Source: Hansfordia pulvinata (taxonomy: Eukaryota; Ascomycota; Sordariomycetes; Xylariales). Taken from it: a DNA stretch of 64,000 bases. The DNA lies in the NCBI GenBank assembly GCA_006538405.1, contig BJKQ01000005.1, positions 868,001 to 932,000 of the forward strand, read 5' to 3'. Of this stretch, positions 22,262-34,129 are shown in pieces. Under the pieces are notes generated by a model that was not told the origin of the DNA, did not search any database, and saw only the letters and a program-made list of their open reading frames with translations. Within the stretch, counting starts at the first letter, position 1. Each line of letters opens with the position of its first letter. Made by a program: the position numbers and the translations under genes.

Positions 22262-25053
22262 GTTGGGTGGTGAGGTCGCTGGGGCGCGACAGATTAATGA
22301 TGGCGGTGATGTGAGCTTGTCGGTAGGTGATGGTTGGGTGGTCCGGTCGGTCGTCGATTGGCGGTCGGGTCAGACGCGTTGTGGATGTCGATGCTTCGTG
22401 AAAATCGTAAGTCGTGGGGACTCAGGGAAGGAATGTCGCGTGAGAGAAGAGCCGACTCAAGTAGGATTAGGTATGTGGTGATGCTCGACGGAAACAAAGC
22501 CGGCTGTTCAGAGGTGGCGGGCGCGTTGCAAGAAAAAGAAGGGTACGCGCGGAGACGCAGAGGCGAGTGAATGGAGTGATATGGGGGATCACTGGAGGCA
22601 AGCAGGCCACTGGTCAATCAAGACGCTCTCTCTCTCTCTCTCTCATCCGAAGCACATGCGGGCGCAGAAAGACAGGAAGAGAAAGGAAACACACACACTC
22701 CAACACGCTCGTCACGCACTCGCAGCACCACGAGGCGGGCGGCCGAGGGCCTCAGGCGAAGCCAGCGGCGGCGTGGACGCGCAGGAGGGGCGTGGTGTCG
22801 GGGATTCGGTCAGTAAGAGATGCTCAAGGCCATTCGGGTTACCGAGAGAGGCCGAACGACTGCAACGCTGATGGCAGGCGCAATGTCGAGGCGCGTCGTT
22901 GATGGACAGCAACGTAGTCGACGATGTTGTTTGGGGAGAGATGGCAAATCCTTTGGGGCTGGACCAGATTGGCACTTTAATTAGGGGCGGTCGGGCGAGC
23001 CAGCGCAAAGGTGCCTGGGTCTTGGGGGGGGCCTGGGAGTGCTGGGACACGGCAAGGTACGCGGCACGTACAGCGCGGACGTGCTGTAGGTAAGTACTCT
23101 GCGGCGGCATTCGGGTGAGACGAGACCTGTGAGCGTCCGGTCGGCTAGGTCACGGTATGTAACGCGCACGGCGGAGACCCACCGACACGCACCGCACCGC
23201 ACCACGCCAGACCTGGCCGCGCCCAGACACCCCGGTTCTTTCCCTCGTCTCCCACCCTCTCTCGCTCCCGTCTTCTTTCGTTGTTCGTTTCCGCCTGCAC
23301 CTCAGGTGCACCGTTCGGTACCGCAAGTACCTCGCGGCTCTATCCATCGACCAATGGCAGGCTCGGATCGGCCTTTTCGTCCCGGCAGACAGCCTCCATT
23401 GACGAGCAAGGCACCTGACATTGCTGCCGGCCTGCCGCCACTTGCTCGGTAGTCCCGACGTTCCTCACCGCACCTCGTCTTCTTTCTGGTTCTATTTCTG
23501 GAGGCACCCCCATCGACTCGTGACCGTACCTCCAAGTACCTGCCCTGCCGCCCATTCATTCGTTCGTCCCGTCCCGTGTCTGGGCTTCAATTCTCGCCGT
23601 TGTAGCCCCATCACGGGCCGCGCAAATGGGCACGGAGTACGATCCTCGTCTCTAGCAGAGCCATGAGGCATGTCCTACACTCACAGCTAATACATCTGGT
23701 CATCTAGCAGGTGCCGATTGTCCTTGTCCATTAACAGCAGCTACAAAGTGACTGGGGGATTGCGCGTCGTGAGGGGAAGAATGAACGGCTGCAGCACTCG
23801 AGACGCCGTCTCACCTTATTATGTACATACGAGTACGCACGCGCAGCAACTCAACCCAGACCCTGCAGCGCTCTACGAGTACTCCGGTCGTAACTAGGCC
23901 TCCCTTAAACCGTCACTGGCCGCCAATACATTCTAGGCGCGTGCGAGTACTCAGCACAGTCACACCCAGCAGGCACGACTCACGAGTCCTGGGCCCCGTC
24001 GATCGGCACCTGACGCCCACTCGTTGCACCCAGATACAAAAGCCCTCCGACCTCCTCCTCCCGTCCTCCGCTACTCTCGCCCACCGACCTCCTGTCGTCT
24101 CCAGAGCACCCAAGCCGCCGCCACAGTACCCCAGCACAGTTGCTCACTGTACGAACCTGCTCGTTCGGCACCGCCGTACCACACAGCACCACCCGATCGA
24201 CCACGGATGGATAGCTCTCTCGCCGACATGACTCACCCGCCTCCCGCCTCCCCTCCGCCATTCAATTCTCCTAGCTGGGTTGTTCGGCCCGTGACACGTA
24301 CCGCCCTGCAGCCGACTCCGACCCTCTGATCCTCCCGCCTGAAAAGCCCGCCCGCCACGCCATGCCCGTGTTCGCCCACACGTTCCATAATACACGTCTC
24401 GACAAAACGCCAAACCACCCTTGCCCCGACTCGCCCGCGCACCTCGCAGGACACAGGCAATCATCCTATGCAAATCCCCCGTGCCACAGCACTCTTGTAC
24501 AACCGCACCCCGCCCAGCTGCAGCAGACTGGCACGCAGGTTTGCCCTTCGACTCGCGTACCACAAGCACAACTTGCGCGTAGCACACTGCACGGTGCGGT
24601 ATCCGACATACGCCGCAATACTTCCCCCCAATCTCGGCAAACTCTACCTCGCGCTCTTGATACGACCGTGGTCCGCGGCGCCACCACTGCGACGGCGACG
24701 CATCGCTCTCCGCCCTCCCCTCCCTGCCCGCAGGTCCTCGCCGCAGATCCTCCGCACGCTTCTCCCCGCGGCCCTTCACCATCCACCGTCTCGAGGTAAG
24801 CCGTAAGCACTGGTTGCCACTCCCTGGACGTGCAAGCAGCAAACCATTGTGCATCGCCCTTTGAATCGGCATCGTGGACAAACGTTCTCGGTGCGCGCCG
24901 ACGCCCGTAGCTCGCGCGTTCTTTTTCCGTAGCCACGACCACCATTGCAGTCAAACACGTAGGGCAGTTTTGGATTAGCCACAGCCTGGAATGGCTTATC
25001 TGGTTGAATTCTCCTGCTTAATCAATGAATGCTAGCATGGCTGGGTATCTCGT
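22262..25053. other. RPB1 5' region and SWD1 3' flank, no gene seen
   Basis: A 2.8 kb gap between the RPB1 start codon and the SWD1 stop codon. It should hold the RPB1 promoter and leader and the SWD1 3' untranslated region. A CT microsatellite lies at 22626-22644, and TACGAGTA-type motifs occur near 23830 and 23875. The open frames seen here (up to 245 codons) have no recognisable character. Confidence 0.55.
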
Positions 25054-26632
25054 CTACTTCCTCCTTCCCCTAGCTCTCGAGGGCGCCTTCTTGCCCGCCT
25101 TTGTATTACCGTTGGCCCCGCCGTCATCCTCCGTCTGCGTGCCTTCGGCGCCGCCCTCGTCTACGCTCCGACGGCGCACCGTGCCGGCGGACACGGCCAC
25201 GAACTCGTCCTCACTATCGCTGGGTCCCAGGTCGTACAGGACCGGCATCCGGAAGCCCTCGCCGCCGTCCGCCCCGGGCCTGCCGTCGCGGTAGCCGGCG
25301 AGGTCCGCCACCGCGCCCCCGTCACCCCCGGCATAGTGCATGCCCGCGCCGGCCATGCCGCGCTGGCTGGGGTCGGGGGTCAGCACGTCGACGTCCTCGT
25401 CTTCGGCGTCGAGGCGGCGCTTGGTGATCTCCTCCTGGGGATGGATGTCGAACTCGTCCTCCTTCTCGACATACTCGACGTTCTCCTCGACCTCGGCGAA
25501 GTCGGGGGCCAGGGCGGACCAGCGCTGGGGGCTGGTGACGGACCAGATGTAGATGCGGCCGCTCTCGAGCCCGCAGGCGGCCAGCAGGGCGCGGTGGGGG
25601 TGCCACTCGATGGTGCCCTGCTCCTCCTTGGGGCCCTCGAGCATGCGGACCAGGCTGCCGTGGTTGCGCTCCCAGATGTACAGCTCGTGGTTGTTAAACG
25701 TCGAGGCTGTGACGTACTCGCTGGTGGCGCTGAAGGTGACGTGGTTCCAGCTAAGGCGGTTGACGACGTCCTGGAACTTGTGCTCGAGGGGCAGCTGGAT
25801 CGTGTCCGGGTCGAGATCCTCGGCGGCCAGGTTGGGGACGTGGAAGGTGCGGATGATGCGGTCCTGCGAGTTGACCAGCAACACGCGGCCGGAGCCCGTC
25901 AGGCGCAGCGTCGTGACGACGGAGCTGCAGATCTTCTCGGACCAGATGATCTCGTGCGTGTGCGCGTCGATGATGTTGAGCCGGCCCTTGTTGGTGCCGG
26001 CCAGGATGTGGTGGCCCGACGTGGTCCAGACGGTGGCCGTCGTCATCTGCTTGGCGTCCTCCTTGGCGTGCTTCTCCTTGGTGGCGGCGTCGGCGTCGGC
26101 GTTGTTGCGGCGGGGCGCCGAGGGAGGGCGTGCTTGACGTCTTCGGGGTCGGTGACGTCGACGAGGCAGGGGGCGTCGTCGAATACTGACGCGACGAACT
26201 GGGTGCTAGATGGTGTCAGACGCGCAGGGCGAGGAGGACAGTGTAAAAGGGGGCGGGCGGGCTTGAAACTAACTGGTTCCACGGGTGAAAGTCGGCGGTG
26301 TAGATGGGGGCGCCGAAGCGGACCTCGCGGTGACGATTGCCGTTGTCGAGATCCCAGAGGACTACGCGCCAGCCCTGGCAGGCGGTCAGCAGATAGCGGC
26401 CGCACCGAGACCAGCTGAGGGAGGTGATGGCGGCGCGGTGACCCCGCAGCTTGCGGGCGACGCCCATGGTGTCGAGATCCCAGACGACGACGGAGCCATC
26501 GACGCGGCCCGAGGCGAGGTAGTCGCCCGAGCCATTGAAGCGCAGGCAGGTGGCATGGCCGGAGCGGATGGTGTGCGTGATGTTTTCAGGGTAGTCCTGG
26601 AGCAGATAGTCGTCGGAGAGAAGGAGGTTCAT
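25054..26632 (-). CDS. SWD1: COMPASS complex WD40 subunit Swd1 (RbBP5-like), one frame break
   Basis: Subunit of the COMPASS (Set1) histone H3K4 methyltransferase, about 503 residues, nuclear. Exon 1 (26632-26274) begins MNLLLSDDYLLQDYPENI and contains the first WD40 blades (SGRVDGSVVVWDL, CQGWRVVLWDL). Exon 2 (26205-25054) carries the remaining blades, including a conserved ATVWTTSGHHILAGTNKG stretch, a region naming the family by context (EEITKRRLDAEDEDVDVL) and a charged tail. The intron is GTTAGT...TAG with phase 2. Within exon 2 the frame changes by one base at about 26121-26126. The upstream side reads VLVDVTDPEDVKHALP-type sequence and the downstream side continues as a charged linker into the conserved MTTATVW region. 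As both sides are clearly coding, a lost C in the sequence is the simplest explanation. It is divergent from THG1, with a 749-bp shared promoter region. Confidence 0.9.
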
Positions 26633-27381
26633 GGTGGCGGCGGTGTAGGGTGGTGTGGTGTGGTCAAGGCACAGTCGCGGGCCTGGGGGGGATGCTCAGT
26701 GGCGCTGGCGGTTATGGACAAGACGGGGGCGATGGCGGCATGGTTGTTGGCTGTTTTGCGACTGGCCCGGGAGCAGAGGAAGAATGATAGCGCAGGCGGC
26801 CAAGTTGAGAATCGTGAAGAAGGCCAAGTTGCGACTCGTGGAGGAGGCTGCAGGGGGGGGGATGGACAATGGTAGATGGACGCGGGTATCGAGACATGGG
26901 GCCCAGCGCGTTTCGGGGTGCGTCCACCGGTGCCTCTGGCGTGTGCAAGTACTCGATCCATCTACAGCCCTGGCGGTCCTAGCCAGGGCCCCAGCTGGAG
27001 GGCTCTCGGGCTCCTCCTCCAGCCAGCTGAGCCCGTTGCTGGGGCGTCTGGGTGCCCTAGGCCCACCTAGAGCGAAGGGCTGCGGGCCCCGGAATGGCCC
27101 CAGCCAGCCTCGAGGCAGTGCCCCGCGTCCGTCACGTCAGGCCCGACAGTCTTGCGCGTGCTGCCCCTCCATCCCAACCCATTGCATCCCACTTTATCAT
27201 CGTCTCCAGTCGCATCGCCAGTGGGCTAGTCTCGGCTTGACGGCAACAACCTGGAACTCTGTGCCGTACACCATTGCTACATATAACACAGTAGCCCGTC
27301 AGTGCCACTTCAGAGTCTTCCTATCTGTCTGTCTGTCTGTCCGTCCATCTGCTCGCGCCAGGCGGCCTTTCTCACATCATC
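26633..27381. promoter_or_regulatory. Divergent promoter region of SWD1 and THG1
   Basis: 749 bases between two start codons on opposite strands. It contains a tetranucleotide CTGT tract near 27323-27343 in the THG1 leader. I see no clear TATA box, which is usual for housekeeping genes. Confidence 0.5.
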
Positions 27382-28777
27382 ATGGCGAACTCCAAGTAAG
27401 ATAAATAGACGTGTCTGCGTGAAGAAAAGAAAGGAAGGAAGGAAAAACAATAAACAAGCATTCCCGCTAACGATGGACATATCGCCACTCCACTGCTCAG
27501 GTTCGAATATGTGAGGCACTTTGAGCAGCCCGACTCTCTGATGCCCAACACGTGGATCGTCATCCGCATCGATGGCAGGGGTTTTACAAAGTAGAGCTCC
27601 TCCCCTCTCTTCCCCCCTTCTTTATGACCTCACAGACAATGTGGCGTTCTTAGAGGCAATACTGCGCTGGGAGGCGTCACAAAACGACTCGACACGGTAC
27701 GGCTCGACACGACGGCAGCTGACTCCCTCGCCCCTTTCCACCAGACTCTGCGCCAGGTACGGCTTCGAGAAGCCCAACGACCGGCGGGCCATCGACCTGA
27801 TGAACGCGGCCGCGCGCGCCGTCGTGGCCGAGCTGCCCGACATCACCGTCGCCTACGGCGTCAGCGACGAGTACAGCTTCGTCCTGCACCGCGCCACCGG
27901 CCTCTTCGACCGCCGCGCCAGCAAGCTCGTGTCCACCGTCGTGTCCACCTTCACCGCCTACTACGTCCTCCTGTGGCCCGACCACTTCCCCGGCGGGCCG
28001 CCGCTCGCCGCCCCGCTGCCCAGCTTCGACGGCCGCGCCGTCTGCTACCCCAGCCTGCAGAACCTGCGCGACTACATGAGCTGGCGCCAGGTCGATTGTG
28101 CGTGCTGACGCGGTCCAAGTCTTGTGCTCCACGGGACCGGCTGAGCTGACATGGCTGTTGCTACCACGTGTAGGCCACATCAACAACCTCTACAACACCA
28201 CCTTCTGGTCCCTGGTGCAGCTCGGGGGCATGAAGCCCAAGGAGGCCGAGGAGTTCCTCGCGGTGCGCACTCTTGCCTATGCAAAAATTAGATGAGATGA
28301 ATGTCCCCCGCTCATCGAGTCCTCTGACACATCCCACAGGGAACACTCGCCGCGGACAAGAACGAAATCCTCTTCAGCAGGTTCAAGATCAACTACAACA
28401 ACGAGCCCGAGGTCTTCAAGAAGGGCAGCGTGGTCTTTCGCGACGTGTGTGTCCCCTTCCCTTGTTTGACTTGATTGACCGAGAGCGTAGACTAGCTTGT
28501 CGGGCAGTCGCTGACAAAATACAAACGCTCCCAGTACGAGCTGGTCGAGCCCGGCTCGCGCGAGGCAGACGCGGCGGCGGCGGCGGCAGCGGCACAGGCG
28601 GAAGCCGGGGGCGCGCCGTCCGCGCCGCAGTCCAGGACGCAGGAGGACAAGGACAGGAAGAGGCGGGCCAAGGCGACGGTCAAGGTGGAGCATCTGGACA
28701 TCATCAACGACGACTTTTGGCACCGCCGGCCATGGCTGCTGTCGGGCAAGCCGGGCAGGTTGGCCAAGCAGACGTAG
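27382..28777 (+). CDS. THG1: tRNA(His) guanylyltransferase (Thg1)
   Basis: Adds the essential G(-1) to the 5' end of tRNA-His by 3'-5' polymerisation. Six exons give 297 residues: 27382-27395, 27501-27590, 27745-28097, 28174-28262, 28340-28444 and 28535-28777; phases all agree. The catalytic residues fall exactly where the family has them: Asp29 in RIDGRGF, and Asp76-Glu77 in GVSDEYSF. The [14 protein letters not shown] segment and the [12 protein letters not shown] segment are also typical. The first exon is only 14 bases. An alanine-rich insertion coded by a GCG run (near 28565-28600) lies before the C-terminal [10 protein letters not shown] motif. For the last intron an alternative in-frame acceptor at 28507 would add nine residues; I prefer 28534 because a CTGAC branch point sits just before it. 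The gene is intact. It converges with TMA23 across a 175-bp gap. Confidence 0.95.
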
Positions 28778-28952
28778 ACAGCCGGGCCAGGAGGGCAAAG
28801 TGGAGGGACGGAAGAAAAGGAGAAAATGGTACGTGGGCATTGCAGACGCTCTCGAGTCGCTCGCGTGAAAGACCCAAAGGCCCGCCTTAGACCGTGCCGG
28901 CGTCCTTGTATGCATGTATGGTGTGCGGTATGTGTGTACGCGTACATTGTCT

Positions 28953-30028
28953 CTACAGCGCCCTCAGCCGCCTCGAGTCCTCCTTGCGCTTGCGCCGGGC
29001 GTCTCTCCTCTGCCGCCTCTCTTCGCGCGACTCGGTCTTGGACCCGGCGGCGGCGGCGGCTGCGGCGGCGGGCGGTGCCTCGCCTCGCCGCTCGGCCTTC
29101 TTGGCCTTCTTCTTCTCGACCTTCCTCCTCGCCGCGCGCTCCTCGCTGGTCTCCTCCGCCAGCTTCTCCTTGTCCTCCTCCTGCTTCTCCCGCTTCTTGT
29201 CCTTCTTCTTCTTCTCCTCCCTGCTTGAAGGCGTAGCCACAGCCGCGGCAGCCGCGGCCTCGGACTCGGCCTCTCTCCCCCGTCGCTTCGCCGCCTTGCG
29301 CGCCCGGCGCTGCTCCTTGGTCTCGGCGCCGCTCGCCGCCTCGCCCGCGCCCTCCGCCCCCTTCCTCCTCCTCTTCTCGTCGCGGGCAGCCTCCTCGCCC
29401 CGGTCCTTGCGCTTCTTTATCTTCTTCTCCTTGCTGTCGGCCTTTCCGTCCTCGGGCACGACGGGCGTCCCGGCGCCGCTGGCCGGCGGGGTGAGCAGCT
29501 GTTGCGCGACCGTCCTGCTCTTCTTTTTCTTCTTCTTCTTCCTCTCCTCCTCCTTCTCCCTCTGTTCTTTCTCCTCCTCCTCCTCCTCCTCCTCCTCCCC
29601 TCCCTCATCATCAGCAGCAGCACAAGAGACCCCGACGGTCCCCTCCAGCACGCCCCCGCGCACGAAGCTCCTCTCGAGCCCGCAGCTCCCCGTGTACCGC
29701 GCCAGCCTGCCGTTCCCCGTCCGCCCGGCCGTGATCCGGGCCAGCTCGTTCCCGCCCGCCGTCGGAGTCTGCCTCACCCCGGCCCCGTCCTTGGCCACGT
29801 CCAGGCCCTTGAGCGCGGCGTCGAACGCGTTCGCCCACCACGCCGTCGCCGTGTGGTCCTCCCGCGCCCGCCCCAGGCCCCTCGAGCCCTCGTTCCGCTT
29901 GATCAGCAGGTGCTGCGTCAGCCCTCGCGCCCCGCCCTCCGCCCCTGCGACGACGACGTCGTCTCGTTGCGCAGCGAGTGGCCTTTTCCCCGCCAGCCCT
30001 GGCGCGTCAGCAGGGCGTGGGCGTCCAT
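28953..30028 (-). CDS. TMA23: Tma23-like ribosome-biogenesis protein, one frame break
   Basis: Nucleolar, ribosome-associated family with a degenerate G-patch at the N terminus. The start is placed at 30028 because MDAHALLTRQGWRGKGHSL is the typical Tma23 opening. Further on, a GLTQHLLIKRN...GLG segment and an AWWANAFDAALKGLDV segment match the family but lie in another frame. One base is apparently missing between about 29918 and 29946, where two CCCC runs (plus strand) occur. The C-terminal half is highly charged (Glu/Lys/Arg) and low in complexity, including a poly-Glu run coded by a CTC repeat at about 29570-29598, which is consistent with a nucleolar protein. Length is about 358 residues, at the long end of the family. 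A longer upstream frame continuing to 30185 is rejected as a start. No intron is evident. Confidence 0.8.
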
Positions 30029-30989
30029 TCTGTTTCTTGGCTGGGTGGTGGTGGTGGTAGTGGTGGGGGAGGCCCAAAGTATTGGGAGGAAGTCGGTGTC
30101 TCGCGGACACGTTGGGGGTTTGTTGAGTGTCTGCGCGCGTCGTACCCGTTCTCGCTGTATGTTGTCTTCGGGAACTCCGAGGCAAGAAGACGGCCCCGCG
30201 GGGGGGTTGGCGACCGTCTGTGTCGGCCCGCCTTCTCTTGGTCTATTCGGGCTGGGAGCAATTGCGGTTGACTGTCGGTGTGCCGTCTCGGTCGGTCTGT
30301 AGAGTCACGCGCGGCAGGTTGGTCGCTACTTTTCGCTTTGCTGCTGCTGCTGCTGCCGCCTCGGGATTGCGAAGACGGGCGAGGCAGATTGTGTGGTGGC
30401 GCGGAAGACGAGGCAAGCATCCATCCATGGATCGAATTGGACAAAGTCGGTCGGCTGGTCGCGGGCACGGGCACGGGCAAAATTTTAGTGGGGAAGTGGC
30501 TTATCGGGCGCTACGCTCCCGCAGCCAGACGCCGATAGCCACCAACCGGGCAGGCCAGGGCCGGTGGACCACCCACCCATCCACCGTAACTTAGGTGCTA
30601 TCCATGTTAGGTACTACATATATCCTGTAACTTAGGTAGTACCTAGAGGTCGTGATGGGAGCCGACCTGGCAAGAAAGAGTTCAACAAAGGGAATCACTT
30701 CAACGCAACTGTCAGCGCAGGATATAGTCTTTCCTTTCTTGTATTGTACCACATGCTCGGCTCTGGCCGAGCCGAAAGCTAGGTATATTACAATCATCGT
30801 GGCGCCTATCCCCCTTAGATTCAACTCCTGACTCAATCAAGCAGGTGGTATCTGGCCAAACAAAAGATTCGCTGTTGTCGTCTTGCCAATGCGGTGGCCT
30901 TTCTCGCTTTTCAATTCTTCGTCCTGCGCCTTGTCTATACCCAGAAACCCCCTCCGTAACCTCCCGTACATAGCAAAAATGCAGCTTGT
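30029..30989. other. Promoter of TMA23 and 3' flank of the next gene
   Basis: 961 bases with no supportable gene. It holds a CTG repeat near 30341-30356 and paired GTACCTA/TAGGTAC motifs near 30600-30645. Confidence 0.5.
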
Positions 30990-33576
30990 TTAGTATCGGC
31001 GATATTCCTCTCGTCGCCGGCCGTCCAAATACTTGGGGCTTCGCGTCTCGTAGTACATGTTCGGCTGGTATTGGTGCTTTCGAGCCTCAAACTCGGCCCG
31101 CTCCTCCTCGTCCAGCTGGAACGCCTTCTTGAACCATCCGAAAGCACTCTTCTTCTTCTTCAGCGTCTTGTCGTCTTGCGTCCCCGCCATTGACGGCGCC
31201 ACTGACGGCGACATGCCTGGTCTGCTGTTCGCCATGCTCATGTTCATGGTCGACGGTTGGTATCGCGGCGTCGGCGGCGCCCTCGACGGCGGTGCCGCCG
31301 CTGTACCCGACGTCCACGGCCTCTGGAGCGGGGAATGCGGGCTCGCCTGCACCGGCCGGAAGGAGGACAGGTGGTCGGAGCGAGGCGACGGTACCGCGCT
31401 CAGCATCGAAGGCGGAGAAAGGTCGGCCATCGGGCTTCCCGTCGAGTGCACATCACGTCTGCCCTCACCAGTCCCACCGTAGGCCGCCTCGGGCCCCGGG
31501 AATGTCGCTCGCGCCTCGTGTAGCGAAGGTCGCCGAATGTCCGGCGTCTCGCGCGTCGGCACGTGAATCTGCTGGGGCGTGCTCCCACCCCTGGAAGAGA
31601 CCCGTTGACGTAGCGATCCCCTTCTCAGGGGCAGGTCATTCGGGCTGGACTGGCGCGCGCTCTGGGGCCGGATCGGGTCCGACGAAAACCGACCCGACTC
31701 GCGAGGGGTCTGTAACTGATTTGACACGCGGGGGCTTCCCCGCTGGGCTGACATCCGGGGGCTCTGCGATAACTGCGGGCTCCCCCGTTGCGACACCCGG
31801 GGGCTCGCCTGCGCACTCGAAACGCGAGGGCTGCGCATTTGCCCCGATTCCCGCGAGGCCTGCAACAAAACCGAGCCATGCGGGCTTTGCGCTTGAACGG
31901 ACTCACGGGGGCTTTGCACCCGAGGCGACGGTATCGGGGCCGGGGGCTGGGGTGTATATGTTCTCGGCTGGAGAAGGTAAAGGCCCGGGTCCGCCTCGGG
32001 TTCGGGCTCAGGCTCTGCCTTTTTATCGGGTATGCCCGCAGAAGGCGGCTCGACTCTTTCCGAAATCATATCCAAACCCTCCGGCATCATCCCCAGCTTG
32101 ACCGAGGTGACCCGTGGCGAGTCACCATCGAAAGAATCATTGAGCGAGTCAAGATCCGACGAGTCTAGGTCCGAATCAAGGTCCGAATCTACCACGACTT
32201 CTTCTGCAAGATGTACCTGAAATCCCGGGAGAGGGTCCCGTTCTGCGGCCGATTTCCTGGGCCCCACGTCCGCTCTGATCCCGTGCTTCGCGGCGGGCTG
32301 GCTGGTGGGGTGTTGGACCGACGCAGATTCGGTACGCTCTTAGCCGTCGACAGGTTACGGGAAGCTGTCAACTGCTGTCGCGAAGTCGTTGATGGTTGCC
32401 GAGACAGTGAGGACTGGCGGTGGGACGCTACCGACTGGCGGTGGGACATTGTTGACTGACGCTGCGACTTGACAGACTGGTGTTGGGACTTGATCGAGGA
32501 TTCCTTAGACCGCGAGTGGACCGACGGCTCGGAGTACGGGGCAACGCTGAACTGTTCGCGGGTCAGCAAGAGTATGGTCATGATATCAGGGCCGATGTCA
32601 AGGCGCAGGGGATACTGACTCGTGTTCTCCGACTCACTTCACCAGCCCGCTGGTCCATCTCGGCAACAATGTGGCCGAGCTTAATTATTAAGTTGTCGAG
32701 GTTGGACGTTGTCTCCTGGAGGTCGATAAAAGCCTTCCACCATCCATCGGCATTCCCCTTCATCGCGTCAAAGATTTCCACCACGTCTGGCCGCTCCTGT
32801 CGCCACGCTCCGTCGCGCTGATCGTCCAAGTACATCGAAAACTGCTTCGTCGCCTTCAGGCCCTCGTCAATGTCGTCCAGAGTGGCCTCGAGGGCGGCGG
32901 TCGAGCGCGAGATGATGTGTTCAATCTTCTCGTTGCCGGTGACGATCTGCAGGCGGAAATCGCGGTCCTCCAGCATCTTCTCGAAAGTACCGACATTTCC
33001 CAGGGGCAGCTGCAGGAAGTCGATGCGCTCCTGCAGGTCCTCCACAGCCGCGTCCACATCCTCCATGCTGGTCTCCAGAAACTCGTCCACCTCGTCGATG
33101 TGACCTTGCAGAATCGAGACAACCTGCTCGTTGCTGTTGGCGATCCCGTGGAGCAGAAGGTAAACCCCGAAAGAGATCTGAGACATGAGCTTCCATAGCT
33201 CGTGGTATTCCTGGCCCGGGCGGTATCGCCAGAGATCGTTGTACAGCTTGGCGTCGGCGGCAGCGTCGAGGAGATCGCCTCTCCGCTCCTTGGCGTCGCC
33301 AAACCTCAGCGTCGGCTTGGGCGCGGCTTCCGTGTTTGTTGCTTCCGCGAGCGACTCGGCAAAGGCATTTTGCATGGCGGGAATGGGGTGAAGGGGGACG
33401 TTGGGGTCGGGCTCGCCGGCCTTTCTGCGCGTCGGGCCATTCTGCGCGGCGGCGCCAGGGCCCACGGAGGCCTGGCGTGGTGGAGGCGTCTCGTCGTCGT
33501 CCGAATCGGAAAGCAGCAGCACGGATCGGTCCTCGTCGTAGGGGATGGAGATGGGGATACCGGCTGAGGCGGCCAT
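30990..33576 (-). CDS. Conserved-looking coiled-coil / Ser-Pro-rich protein of unknown function, one frame break
   Basis: A protein of about 833 residues that I do not recognise. Exon 1 (33576-32638, 313 codons) has a disordered N terminus. It is followed by a long helical region (about residues 110-310) rich in amphipathic heptads (for example ILQGHIDEVDEFLETSMEDV), probably a coiled coil or helical bundle. The intron is GTGAGT...CAG, phase 0. Exon 2 (32551-30990) is strongly disordered, with many Ser-Pro/Arg-Ser repeats (SPRVSQRGSPQLSQSPRMS) that would suit phosphorylation. It ends in a conserved-looking basic-acidic tail (KKKSAFGWFKKAFQLDEEERAEF). Exon 2 needs a one-base frame change between about 32240 and 32310, most likely at the GGGG run 32307-32310 (plus strand). 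An unseen intron is less likely because no good donor is present. The domain order suggests a scaffold or cortical protein; this is only inference. Confidence 0.75.
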
Positions 33577-34090
33577 GGTGGAGAGGGTGGCTTGTAGGGC
33601 CCGCTCTTGGGTTGACTCAGACAGACCCGCGGGACAGGCTCTGGGGCGCCGGATCGAGGAAGAGTCGGGCAGTCGAAGAGGCCGGTCTTGGTCGCGTCGA
33701 AGAAGGGCAAACGACGAGGGTCGAAAGGGAGCTGGTGAGGAAAGAAAAGCGGCGGGCGAGACCGAGATGGCGACAGTAGCCGGACGCGGGCGCAGGTGCG
33801 TGCAGGTGCAGGTGCAGGTGCGGGTTACAGGCGCAGCCGCAGGCGCGAAGCTGGGCTCTTGGGCTGGTGTTACGAGGATTGCTGAGAAACGGCAATGGGC
33901 GGTGGGTGAGACAGCAGGTGGTTCTGCAGACCGCCGATCAATCGGTCGAGGCCGGGCCGTGTCACTCGGGCTTTATCGTCGCTGGCCAATGGACCGAGTG
34001 AGGGCTCCTCAGAAGAGCAACGGGCGAATATGGGAGACACGGCGGCTCTCCTGGGCCGGGCCGGGTGTTGAAGCACGAGGGGCGACAGCG

Positions 34091-34129
34091 GCAGCAGCAG
34101 CGGCAGCAGCAGCAGCAGCAGCAGCAGCA
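34091..34129. repeat. (CAG)n microsatellite
   Basis: About a dozen CAG units with two CGG interruptions, in the 5' flank of the gene at 30990-33576. Confidence 0.9.

Noticed and set aside
25336..26418. 360-codon plus-strand frame opposite SWD1
   Set aside because: Antisense shadow of a GC-rich coding region; the translation is Val/Leu/Gly-rich with no family character.
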